In this document: in pieces, positions 56,208 through 64,000 of the stretch
Layout: each line of letters opens with the position of its first letter
Numbering within the stretch: the first letter of the stretch is position 1
Source: Pelagibius sp.
GTDB lineage: Bacteria; Pseudomonadota; Alphaproteobacteria; Kiloniellales; Kiloniellaceae
Length of the DNA: 64,000 nucleotides
Direction of reading: 5' to 3'
NCBI RefSeq assembly: GCF_028289705.1
Contig: NZ_JANQOI010000086.1
Span: 1-64,000, forward strand
Notes under the pieces: model-generated
Databases searched by the model: none
What the model was told of the DNA's origin: nothing
What the model saw: the letters and a program-made list of their open reading frames with translations, nothing else
Position numbers and translations under genes: made by a program

Positions 56208-57215
56208 TTGCTACTGTCCCTGATGCTCGGCGAGGCCGCGGATGCGATGGCGGCCCTGCGGCCGGTGTTGACGGTCCTGTTGCTGGCCATGGCGGTCGAT
56301 CTGGTGGCGGGCGATCCCAAGTGGCTGTACCGATGGCTGCCTCATCCGGTCGTGCTGATCGGCCGTGCAGTCGCCCTTCTGGACCGGAGCCTGAACCGCC
56401 AGAGCCTGGACCGGGATCGGCGGGTCGCCCTGGGCCTTCTGTGCACGGGGCTCGTGGTCATTGTCTGCGCCGTCGCCGGGTCTCTGATACACGAAGGGCT
56501 CCGCCATCTCCCCTTCGGATGGGTGTTCGAGGCTGTACTGGCCAGCAGCCTGCTGGCCTTCCGCGGTCTCTATGATGCGGTCCGCAAGGTCGCAAGGGCC
56601 CTTGGCGAGAGCCTTGAAGCCGGACGCGAAGTCGTGAGCCACATCGTCGGCCGGGATCCCCAGAGCCTGGATCAGGCCGGTGTCGCCCGGGCCGCCGCGG
56701 AGTCTGCAGCGGAGAACTTCTCCGACGGCTTCGTCGCCCCCGCCTTCTGGTTTCTGCTGCTCGGGCTTCCCGGGCTCCTGGCCTACAAGGCCATCAACAC
56801 CCTCGACAGCATGATCGGCCATCGCAATGCACGCTATGAGGCCTTCGGCAAGGCCTCAGCCAAACTGGACGATATGGTGAACTACCTGCCGGCACGGCTG
56901 GCCGGTCTGCTGATCGTCGGCGCCGCGCTGCTGGTACCGGGCGGCAGTGTGCGGGGAGCCTGGCGGGCCATGATCCGGGATGCGCCGCGCCATCGCTCCC
57001 CCAACGCCGGCTGGCAGGAGGCCGCCCTGGCCGGCGGCCTGGATTTGGCCTTGGCCGGGCCGCGCCTCTATGGCGGACAGCGGATCGAAGACCACTGGAT
57101 GGGCGACGGCCGGGCCGATCTCACCGCTGAGGACCTGGGACGCGTTCTGGATGTTTACCTGGCCGCCGGAGGCCTGCTGTTCGCCGTCCTTGCCGTCCTC
57201 CTGTTGCTCCTTTAG
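56208..57215 (+). CDS. cobD: Adenosylcobinamide-phosphate synthase
   Basis: A 335-residue membrane protein of the CbiB/CobD family: AMAVDLVAGDPKWLYRWLPHPVVLIGR near the start, SAAENFSDGFVAPAFWFLLLGLPGLLAYKAINTLDSMIGHRNARYEAFG, and the late LYGGQRIEDHWMGDGRADLT. It joins aminopropanol phosphate to adenosylcobyric acid in the lower-ligand arm of B12 synthesis. TTG 56208, ATG 56223 and ATG 56247 are possible starts. It is convergent with cobU/cobP and overlaps it by 4 nt at the stops. Confidence 0.94.
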   Translation: MLLSLMLGEAADAMAALRPVLTVLLLAMAVDLVAGDPKWLYRWLPHPVVLIGRAVALLDRSLNRQSLDRDRRVALGLLCTGLVVIVCAVAGSLIHEGLRHLPFGWVFEAVLASSLLAFRGLYDAVRKVARALGESLEAGREVVSHIVGRDPQSLDQAGVARAAAESAAENFSDGFVAPAFWFLLLGLPGLLAYKAINTLDSMIGHRNARYEAFGKASAKLDDMVNYLPARLAGLLIVGAALLVPGGSVRGAWRAMIRDAPRHRSPNAGWQEAALAGGLDLALAGPRLYGGQRIEDHWMGDGRADLTAEDLGRVLDVYLAAGGLLFAVLAVLLLLL

Positions 57216-57745
57216 GGCTGGGGCTTCAACTGCAGCGGCAGGCCCGCCGCGAGGAAGACGACGGCATCGGCGGCCGCGGCCACCGCCTGGTTGAGACGCC
57301 CGGCGTGATCACGGAACTGCCGTGCCAAGGCATTCTCCGGAACGATCCCCAGACCGACTTCGTTGGAGACAAAGACCACTGGGCCAGCCAGGTCCGGCAG
57401 GCAGCGGACCAGGCGTTCTATCTCGTATTCCACATTCAAGTCGGCGAACATCATATTGGAAAGCCACAGAGTTAGGCAGTCGATCAGGATAAGACTCTCG
57501 CCGCTGGCCTCCGCCTCAAGCACCGGGACCAGACGCAGGGGTTCCTCCACGGTCCGCCAGCCCTCGCCCCGCCGTTCCCGATGCCGGCGGATGCGCTCCG
57601 CCATCTCCTCATCGCCGGCACCCGCTGTGGCCAAATAGATCCGCTGGCCCGCCTGTTGCTCGACCAAGCGCTCGGCATAGGCGGATTTGCCGGAACGCGC
57701 CCCGCCCAGCACCAGTGTTACTGGCGGAATTGAAACAGAGGTCAT
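57212..57745 (-). CDS. cobU: Adenosylcobinamide kinase / guanylyltransferase
   Basis: A 177-residue bifunctional enzyme (CobU/CobP): Walker A GGARSGKS at 14-21, the histidine-containing region RIRRHRERRGEGW, LILIDCLTLWLSNMM and VVFVSNEVGLGIVPENALARQFRDHAGRLNQ. It phosphorylates adenosylcobinamide and attaches GMP. It is convergent with cobD with a 4-nt overlap of stops. No clear cobalamin riboswitch was found upstream. Confidence 0.95.
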   Translation of the reverse strand: MTSVSIPPVTLVLGGARSGKSAYAERLVEQQAGQRIYLATAGAGDEEMAERIRRHRERRGEGWRTVEEPLRLVPVLEAEASGESLILIDCLTLWLSNMMFADLNVEYEIERLVRCLPDLAGPVVFVSNEVGLGIVPENALARQFRDHAGRLNQAVAAAADAVVFLAAGLPLQLKPQP

Positions 57746-57955
57746 AGTCTTGTGGGCGCGGTTGGGATTCGCGAGAGTGCAGGCAACAACGTCAGTGTGA
57801 TGGCCCTCAAAGACTCTGTCCACATTGGAGGGCCGCGAGAAGGCTGACTGATCGCGGCGCGAAACCGAAACGCGGTCTCCGGGACGGGCACCGGGTGCAT
57901 GGCGAATTCCGGTCGACTGACAAAGAAAACAAACGCCGAAGGTGGGGGTCGTTGG

Positions 57956-59473
57956 ATGAGTGTTATGGTGTTGAGACAAGCCGAAGAACCGAGCCGCAGA
58001 CAGCGGCTCAGAGCCGTCTGCCTGGTGACGGCAGCCTTGCTGCTTCCCTCGGCCGCGCTGGGACAGGATGGCGCTCCGGGGACAGCCAGTGCCACCTTCT
58101 ACACCCAGCCGAATTTCGCCGGACCGTCGAAGACCCTGACCCTGCAGGCCGGTCAGCCCTATCAGGCGATCCCCTTTGTCGGCGACGAACTCAACGAACA
58201 GATCCGCTCCGTCAAAGCGGATCCCCAGATAGGCGTGATCCTCTTTCAGCGGCCCTACTTCGCCAGCCGCGACGATGCCTGCGGGCCCAACCTCGGCACC
58301 CGCGAGAACCCTCGGGCCTGGTGGCAGGGACTGACGGCCGATCTGGTGCCGCCGCGCGCCCTGCCCTCGGACCAGCCCTACGAGGCAGCCGAAACCCCGG
58401 ACGACGACTATTCCTCCGTCATCGCCTACCGCCGTGAGCTGGGGCCGCCGCCGGGCTTCCTCCTGCTCGAGCGGCGCAGCTACTACAACCGGGCCTGCGA
58501 GCGCTCGGACGAACAGAGCTACTTCAACCGCCTCTTCGTTCCGGTGCCCAACCCGCCGCAGCGCGAGGCCTGCATCGAGCTCTCCCTGCCGGCCAGCAGC
58601 TATGGCGCCGGCGCGGACGCACCGCGGTTTACGCGCATCTCCGAGGCGGTGGCCCTGCTGCCGGAGAGCTTCGATCGGCGCTATGCCGGGATCGACCATC
58701 GCTTTGTCGCCGCGCTGTTCACCGGCGCCGGCTGCAACGGCCCTTCCATCACCCTAACCAGCCGGGAAAGGGGCGCCCCGGCGCGCTACAAGCTGAAGGA
58801 TTTCGAGTTCAGCGGCCGGGTCAGATCGGTCCTGATCCGCTATCAGCGCGGGCCGCTGGACAAGCATATGGACGCCCCGGCGGTCGCCGCAGCCCCGGCG
58901 CTCGTTCCCTCACCCTCTTCCCCAGCGGCCCCCTCGGCAGCCGCTGCCGGCTCCGGCACCGCCACCGCGCCGGCACCGGCGCCCAGCGGATCGACGGCCG
59001 GCGGCCTGCGCCCGCAGAGCGCCCAGCCACAGCCGGCGGCGCCTGAAACCGCAGGCGGCTTGCAGCCGCAGCCTCCGGCTCCGAGCAGCGCCCAGTCCGG
59101 CGGCCTGCAGCCGGCACCGCCGACGGCCCCGGCCCAGCAGCAGCAGGCGCTGCAGCCCGCCCCCCAGGTGCAGCCGGTGCCGGTCCAGCCGGCGGTTACG
59201 CCGCCGCCACGGGCACCCGCGGTCCCGCAGGAGGAGACCTTCCGCTTTCCCGTCCACCAGGTCTATCGGCTGAACTTCTGCATCGAGAACGACCAGGGCT
59301 GCGGCGATCCGGCTGCCAACGCTTGGTGCAAGGCCAAAGGCTTCAGTACCGCAGCGCGCTGGGCGCGGGAAGACAACATCGGGGCGCTCTACCCGACGGT
59401 CTTCATCGGCAGCGGGTCGATCTGCGACAAGTTCCTCTGCGACGGCTTCGAGGAGATCACCTGCACGCGCTAG
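57956..59473 (+). CDS. Exported crystallin-like protein with Pro/Ala/Gln linker and Cys-rich end
   Basis: A 505-residue exported protein. A signal peptide ends ALGQD. Residues about 35-100 read like a beta/gamma-crystallin motif (ATFYTQPNFAGPSKTLTL, LNEQIRSVKADPQIGVILFQRPYF), and a second similar half follows to about 300. A long Pro/Ala/Gln/Ser-rich linker (about 300-430) leads to a 75-residue Cys-rich domain with FCIENDQGCGDP, WCKAKGF and CDKFLCDGFEEITC. The two parts look like separate surface modules. ATG 57956 follows GGTGGGGG. No family with known role was recognised. Confidence 0.8.
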   Translation: MSVMVLRQAEEPSRRQRLRAVCLVTAALLLPSAALGQDGAPGTASATFYTQPNFAGPSKTLTLQAGQPYQAIPFVGDELNEQIRSVKADPQIGVILFQRPYFASRDDACGPNLGTRENPRAWWQGLTADLVPPRALPSDQPYEAAETPDDDYSSVIAYRRELGPPPGFLLLERRSYYNRACERSDEQSYFNRLFVPVPNPPQREACIELSLPASSYGAGADAPRFTRISEAVALLPESFDRRYAGIDHRFVAALFTGAGCNGPSITLTSRERGAPARYKLKDFEFSGRVRSVLIRYQRGPLDKHMDAPAVAAAPALVPSPSSPAAPSAAAAGSGTATAPAPAPSGSTAGGLRPQSAQPQPAAPETAGGLQPQPPAPSSAQSGGLQPAPPTAPAQQQQALQPAPQVQPVPVQPAVTPPPRAPAVPQEETFRFPVHQVYRLNFCIENDQGCGDPAANAWCKAKGFSTAARWAREDNIGALYPTVFIGSGSICDKFLCDGFEEITCTR

Positions 59474-59500
59474 AAGGCTGCGCAGCGGCCTCGAACGGTC

Positions 59501-59539
59501 AAAAAAAGGGCCCCGTCCGTGTCAGCGGAGGGGGCCCTT
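59501..59539 (-). terminator. Rho-independent terminator after the TPR lipoprotein gene
   Basis: On the minus strand AAGGGCCCC (59531-59539) pairs with GGGGCCCTT (59506-59514), followed by a T-run (59501-59507). It can also act on the convergent plus-strand gene, with a weaker T-tract. Confidence 0.85.
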
Positions 59540-59561
59540 GGCGGTCAGCCGGTTTCAGGCG

Positions 59562-60989
59562 TCAGGCGTTGGCCTTCCGAATCTCCAGCATCAGCATCGC
59601 CAGCGAATAGGACGGCGCGGGCGGCGCGAGGTCGTCCTCGACACGGTCGTGGTCCTGGCGCTCCACGGGCAGCGGCATGAACTCTTCGGTTTCGAACGCG
59701 CGCGGCGATGCCAGGGCGGCCGCAGGGGCCTGCACCGTCGGTAAGGCGCTCAGCAGCTCGCCGGGCTCGAAGGCGGCCCAGGCCGGCGGCTCGATCAGGT
59801 CGGCGACCACCGCGGCAATGACCGTGTTGGGTTCCGGCCCCTCCTCGCGGCGCGGCCCGCCTTCGGGGAGGGGGGCCAGGGTAACGCGGGCGCCCGGCTC
59901 CGGCGACACTGCGCTCACCTCTTCCTCGATCACCTCTTCTTCCTCAATGACCGCGCCCTCGCCGGCCTCTTCCTCAACGGCTTCCTCTTCAAGGGGGGCA
60001 CCGGGGATCAGCAGCGGGATCGGGCCACTACCACCGCTCGCCGGCATGTCCTCTTCGCTCTCCATCGGGGCGGGCGGCCTCACCACCGAGGCCTTGGGCA
60101 GCACCTCTTCCGCCGGGGCCGGCTTTCGGCTGTTGTCAATCAGGGGCAGAGCGGGTTCCAGCGAGTGTATGGCGACCGGCTCCGAAGGCCGGACGATCGC
60201 CTGGGGCGCAAGCTCCGGTGCTTTGGGCAACGGCCTCAGCGGCTCGCTGCCGCTCGCCGGCAAGGCGGCCGTGGTGGCCGCGTAGGCCGCCTCCAAGTTA
60301 CTCAGGACCGTCTGGTCCGCCGCCGGATCGACCGCCGCCTCGGCCAGCACCTCGATGGCCTCGTCACGCTGACCGTTGAGGGCCAGGGAGAGACCCAGGT
60401 TGTTGCGCGCCGAAAGGTCGGAGGGATCCTGCTCCAGGGCAAGACGGTAGAGCGATTGGGCGGCCTGATGCTCGCCGGCCTGGTCGCGGATGATCCCCAG
60501 GGCGTTGTAGGCCCGCGGGTCCTGCGGGTCGTTGCGGATGGCCCGATCGAACTGCGCTGCCGCCTGCGCGGTCTGACCGGCATGCATGTAGATCTTGCCG
60601 AGACGGTAGAGCGCTTCCTGATGGCCGGGGTGCTGGGCCAGCAAGGACGTATAGGTCTGGGCGGCCGCATCGGCCCGGTCGAGGGCCTGGAGCAGAGAGG
60701 CAATGCGCATCAGCACTTCGGGGTCTTCCGGGCTCAACTCGTGCGCCCGCGCGCAGAGCCCCAGGGCCGTCAGGTGTTTGCCCTCCTCCGCCAGGCGGTC
60801 GCAATAGCGCACAAGCCTCTGCGTCCGGCTCGCATCGTCGCTGCCGAAGTCGGCGGGCGCGTAGGCTGACCCGTAGGGCGTGGCAGCACAGCCGGCCAGG
60901 GCACCGACCAGGGCCAAAGCACCCATCAGCCGCAACAAGGGCCGCAACAAGGGCCGCAACAAGGAACGTCCGAAAGCTGCGTCTAACAT
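59562..60989 (-). CDS. TPR-repeat lipoprotein, TadD-like
   Basis: A 475-residue lipoprotein. Its signal peptide ends in the lipobox LAGC (Cys34). About 5 TPR units run through residues 60-235 (for example ALYRLGKIYMHAGQTAQAAAQFDRAI, AYNALGIIRDQAGEHQAAQSLYRLAL, ARNNLGLSLALNGQRDEAIEVLAEA). The remaining 240 residues are Pro/Ala/Glu-rich with an acidic run EEEAVEEEAGEG and little predicted structure. The TPR half resembles TadD of Flp pilus systems, but no tad genes are nearby. A 12-nt tandem repeat (60931-60964) encodes LRPLLRPLLR in the signal peptide. Confidence 0.87.
   Translation of the reverse strand: MLDAAFGRSLLRPLLRPLLRLMGALALVGALAGCAATPYGSAYAPADFGSDDASRTQRLVRYCDRLAEEGKHLTALGLCARAHELSPEDPEVLMRIASLLQALDRADAAAQTYTSLLAQHPGHQEALYRLGKIYMHAGQTAQAAAQFDRAIRNDPQDPRAYNALGIIRDQAGEHQAAQSLYRLALEQDPSDLSARNNLGLSLALNGQRDEAIEVLAEAAVDPAADQTVLSNLEAAYAATTAALPASGSEPLRPLPKAPELAPQAIVRPSEPVAIHSLEPALPLIDNSRKPAPAEEVLPKASVVRPPAPMESEEDMPASGGSGPIPLLIPGAPLEEEAVEEEAGEGAVIEEEEVIEEEVSAVSPEPGARVTLAPLPEGGPRREEGPEPNTVIAAVVADLIEPPAWAAFEPGELLSALPTVQAPAAALASPRAFETEEFMPLPVERQDHDRVEDDLAPPAPSYSLAMLMLEIRKANA
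60931..60964 (-). repeat. 12-nt tandem repeat in TPR lipoprotein signal peptide
   Basis: CGCAACAAGGGC is present as two perfect copies and a partial third, coding for LRPLL units in the n-region of the signal peptide. Confidence 0.8.
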
Positions 60990-61264
60990 ACCTGAATCTC
61001 CGCATCCCGGCGGAGAGGCGCCGCTGGTGTCCTACGTGACGACACCCGGCCATCCCCGCCCTACCCTATGGAAAAGGCTGGGAGGGAGTTTAGGCGGTGG
61101 GTGCTTAAGGGAAGGCTAAGGCATTCAAAACATTTAAGAGATTTCAATCTGAAGCCTGCCTAGAGGGTCCCACAACAAAAGCTCAAAGCTGTGACAAAAC
61201 TCATTCTTAATCTCTCTGTGTGATCCTAGTGTCATTGACATGTAGTCATGCAGGATTCAGCAAG

Positions 61265-61345
61265 ATGCTCGTTCGACTCATCCTCTTCATCTACTTCGCC
61301 CTCTGGGGCCTCTCCAGCCTGATCGAAGCGCCAGGCATCTCCTAA
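61265..61345 (+). CDS. Possible 26-residue membrane miniprotein
   Basis: ATG 61265 opens a 26-codon frame with product MLVRLILFIYFALWGLSSLI followed by six residues, an almost perfect single hydrophobic helix. AGGA lies 10 nt upstream. It sits in an otherwise gene-free region about 275 nt from the TPR gene start. Real small membrane proteins look like this, but a chance frame cannot be excluded. Confidence 0.35.
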   Translation: MLVRLILFIYFALWGLSSLIEAPGIS

Positions 61346-61663
61346 GCCTGGACCCCGCAGCGGAACGGGCAAGCCCGCATTCTCCGCCGCCGCCTCGCCA
61401 CAGGCCCCCGATCGGGACCCGCCCTCCCCGGCCGCCAGGCCTGTTCCGGCTCAAATTCTGACCCGCCGAAGCTGCCCTTCGCGAAGACTTCTCAAATTAG
61501 CGCGACCATTCGCGTCAACTTGCGGAGAGCTGTGACAAGGCTGTGTTTAGGGCTGGAGTCTTGCTGCCGGCGGGGTGAGTTTTACTCTCGCTTAATCATT
61601 ATTACCTAGCCTCTGAACCTGCGATGCGGGAATGGATCCCGGTGGTGCGAACGGGAGTGGTTC
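61346..61663. other. Gene-free region between two small frames
   Basis: About 318 nt with no supported gene. It holds the second copy of an 11-bp direct repeat, AGCTGTGACAA (61528-61538; first copy 61187-61197), and an AT-rich patch at 61580-61610 that may carry a promoter for the frame at 61664. Confidence 0.4.
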
Positions 61664-61930
61664 ATGAGGACTCAAACAACGACAACAAGGTACCCGGGGA
61701 GCGGCGACGCCACCCTGGCCTCGGAAGCGAGGTCCAGTCGGCCGACCAGGCGCGCGCAGTCCGGAACCCGGGCAGGACGCTTACAATCTTGGAAGACCAC
61801 CCTCTTCCAGAGCCTTGGGAGGGAGCTGCATGCCCTTCACTGCATGCAGCAGGAGCGGGCCTTTCTGGCCACCTCCCATGGTCTGAACTATTGCGATAAG
61901 ACGGCCCGGGCCAGCGCCGCGCTGCACTGA
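61664..61930 (+). CDS. Hypothetical small basic protein
   Basis: An 88-residue frame from ATG 61664 with GGGAG about 8 nt upstream. The first half is Thr/Arg/Ser-rich and looks disordered. The second half, FQSLGRELHALHCMQQERAF followed by LATSHGLNYCDKTARASAAL, looks like two helices with two cysteines. A good terminator follows at 62006, supporting that the region is transcribed on this strand. No family was recognised. Confidence 0.4.
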   Translation: MRTQTTTTRYPGSGDATLASEARSSRPTRRAQSGTRAGRLQSWKTTLFQSLGRELHALHCMQQERAFLATSHGLNYCDKTARASAALH

Positions 61931-62005
61931 CGGCGGACGATCGGCCCGGCGCGCGATTGGATCGCCGTCTCCGGTGAATGTGGGTATCTAGCCTGCTGTA
62001 AGAGA

Positions 62006-62033
62006 GGGTCGCCTTCGGGCGGCCCTTTCTTTT
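62006..62033 (+). terminator. Rho-independent terminator
   Basis: GGGTCGCC (62006-62013) pairs with GGCGGCCC (62018-62025) around a TTCG tetraloop, followed by TTTCTTTT. It ends a plus-strand transcript, presumably of the frame at 61664. Confidence 0.88.
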
Positions 62034-62100
62034 GCGCTCACCGCTGGCGAATACGACATGGATGATCGTTTATGACGCTGCCGATGGCACCGCGATCCGC

Positions 62101-62517
62101 TCAGTTGCAGCCGTAGGCGCTCCACATGGTGTACTTCAGTTCGCCGGCGACGCAGGCCCAGTAGATCTCGGAATCCCAGTCCGCGCTTTCGTAGCCGCAA
62201 GCCGTTTCGACAATCTGCAGGATGCGCCCACAGACGCGATGCTGATGCCAGGGCTTTGCCTCCAGTGCCGTCTGGCCAAGGCGGCCCGGAGGCTCGCCCA
62301 GGTCGCGTGAGACGACGGTGAAGCCTTGGTCGCGCAACCATTGCCCGAGAGACCATCCGGACTCGCCTGGGTCGGAACCGCCTTGACCGACGAGCAGGAG
62401 CGAAAGCAGCAACAGGCCGGCGGCCGACGCCAGCGTGACCAACAAGAGACGGGGCTGATTCCATGGACCCGGAAGCGTCCTTCTGGGGGCTTCCAGCCTC
62501 TCCTCGGCATTGACCAT
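62101..62517 (-). CDS. Hypothetical single-pass membrane protein
   Basis: A 138-residue protein with a charged N-terminus, one transmembrane helix (about 22-43, LLLVTLASAAGLLLLSLLLVG) and a periplasmic-looking tail. The tail has four cysteines: CGRILQ, TACGYES, YWACVAG and GC near the end. The pattern may give two disulfides. No family was recognised. The neighbouring gene at 62628 is on the same strand. Confidence 0.7.
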   Translation of the reverse strand: MVNAEERLEAPRRTLPGPWNQPRLLLVTLASAAGLLLLSLLLVGQGGSDPGESGWSLGQWLRDQGFTVVSRDLGEPPGRLGQTALEAKPWHQHRVCGRILQIVETACGYESADWDSEIYWACVAGELKYTMWSAYGCN

Positions 62518-62627
62518 GCGACATCTCGATCCTTGGGGGAAAGGACACGCGAAGTCTAGCGGCAGGCTGCTTATGAACGGGTTAACCGGGCCGCCATCGG
62601 CAAGGCTTTCGCCGCTGCGGAATTGTC

Positions 62628-63071
62628 CTATTCGCCTCCGGTGAGGTGGCGGATGACGTAGACCTCGCAGCGCGCGGTGTCCTGGCCCTTGACCGCATAG
62701 ACCAATTCGGGAACGGCAAAGCCCTCCGGGTCGTAGAGGCTCCAATGCCCGCCGACGACAGCACCGTGGACGAAACCGCCGAGACGCACCACCAGGAAGC
62801 GATCGCGCTTCTGCCGGAAGCGCCCATCGCGGCAAAGCGCCGTCAGGCCGCGGTCGAGATCGAACTCGCGCAGCGGCCGGTCGGTCTCCAGCAGCAGGTG
62901 GGAGCCCTGCCTGACGTTCACCGGCCGCTGCGGCAGGGCCGGCGGCTGCAGCGGTACCTGCAGCAGCGGTCTCGGCGGAGCGAGCGGCTGACGCGGTTCC
63001 TCGGCGACGGCGGTTGCGCCGAGGAGGCATACCAGGAGAAGGCCGATCAGATAGCGTGCGCTTCCGGACAT
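62628..63071 (-). CDS. Exported hypothetical protein
   Basis: A 147-residue protein with a signal peptide ending AVAEE, a Pro/Leu-rich segment to about residue 50, and a C-terminal domain LREFDLDRGLTALCRDGRFRQKRDRFLVVRLGG followed by a GHWSLYD strand and CEVYVIRHL. Two cysteines may pair. No family was recognised. It precedes the membrane protein at 62101-62517 and may share its transcript. Confidence 0.72.
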   Translation of the reverse strand: MSGSARYLIGLLLVCLLGATAVAEEPRQPLAPPRPLLQVPLQPPALPQRPVNVRQGSHLLLETDRPLREFDLDRGLTALCRDGRFRQKRDRFLVVRLGGFVHGAVVGGHWSLYDPEGFAVPELVYAVKGQDTARCEVYVIRHLTGGE

Positions 63072-63125
63072 GGGCCGAGCCTAACGCCACCGCCTTACCG
63101 GAACGTCAAGGCCCCCGGACCCTGC

Positions 63126-63159
63126 AAAAAAAGAACGGCCCGCCGGAGAGGCGGGCCGT
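63126..63159 (-). terminator. Rho-independent terminator after the Liv-type binding protein
   Basis: A perfect 9-bp stem, CGGCCCGCC (63151-63159 on the minus strand) with GGCGGGCCG (63137-63145), 5-nt loop, then a T-rich run covering 63126-63136. Confidence 0.93.
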
Positions 63160-63182
63160 CCGAACATCCAGGAAGAACGATC

Positions 63183-64000
<818 letters not shown>

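Noticed and set aside
57745..57900. Cobalamin riboswitch upstream of cobU
   Set aside because: A CCGGTGCCCG-like stretch is present on the minus strand, but the B12 box (GCCACTG) and the other conserved blocks are absent.
59562..60989. A Tad/Flp pilus locus
   Set aside because: The TPR lipoprotein resembles TadD, but no other tad gene is nearby, so only the similarity is reported.

Overview
The window is 64 kb of GC-rich chromosome from a heterotrophic alphaproteobacterium. The family content (a DUF1491 protein next to prfC, a PAS_5-type protein, a bactofilin, molybdenum hydroxylase clusters, Liv-type ABC transporters, YdbH/YnbE/YdbL) fits the Rhodospirillales/Kiloniellales area; that placement is inference from gene content, not from a marker-gene tree. 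No rRNA or tRNA gene, CRISPR array, insertion sequence or integrase was recognised.

Layout. 84-3161 (-): large exported coiled-coil protein with about 19 tandem 17-residue units. 3321-6899 (-): thiBPQ thiamine transporter under a TPP riboswitch. 7076-8211 (+): NIPSNAP-like protein and a GNAT acetyltransferase. 8212 to about 12650: a visibly AT-richer foreign island holding one very large gene, a nuclease-NACHT protein that looks like a bacterial STAND/NACHT anti-phage defence gene; this is the best candidate for a new system. 13017-21413: housekeeping and miscellaneous metabolism (prfC, DUF1491, O-methyltransferase, DUF192, histone-deacetylase-like hydrolase, universal stress protein, nucleoside hydrolase, Na+/H+ antiporter-like protein).

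21720-43114 (+) is one functional neighbourhood: a complete Liv-type ABC transporter (binding protein, two permeases, two ATPases), coxG, and a coxSLM molybdenum hydroxylase whose large subunit has the form II AYRGAGR active-site loop. Maturation genes follow: a coxD-like AAA+ ATPase, a coxE-like VWA protein, two XdhC/CoxI-family proteins and a molybdopterin-binding/cytidylyltransferase fusion. Between these sit ydbH-ynbE-ydbL (outer-membrane lipid transport), a universal stress protein and an alanine/glycine:cation symporter. The combination suggests uptake and hydroxylation of an unidentified small substrate rather than CO oxidation.

43132-64000: alpha/beta hydrolase, VOC protein, class II aldolase, glutathione-dependent formaldehyde oxidation (class III alcohol dehydrogenase and S-formylglutathione hydrolase) followed by a fatty-acid desaturase, bactofilin, PAS_5 protein, a PAS-PAS histidine kinase divergent from inorganic pyrophosphatase, D-cysteine-desulfhydrase-like enzyme, a small DNA-binding-like protein with 31-bp iteron-like repeats upstream of it, a paralogous pair of exported two-cysteine proteins, convergent cobalamin genes cobD and cobU/cobP, a crystallin-like exported protein, a TadD-like TPR lipoprotein, several small hypothetical genes, and a second Liv-type binding protein cut by the window end.
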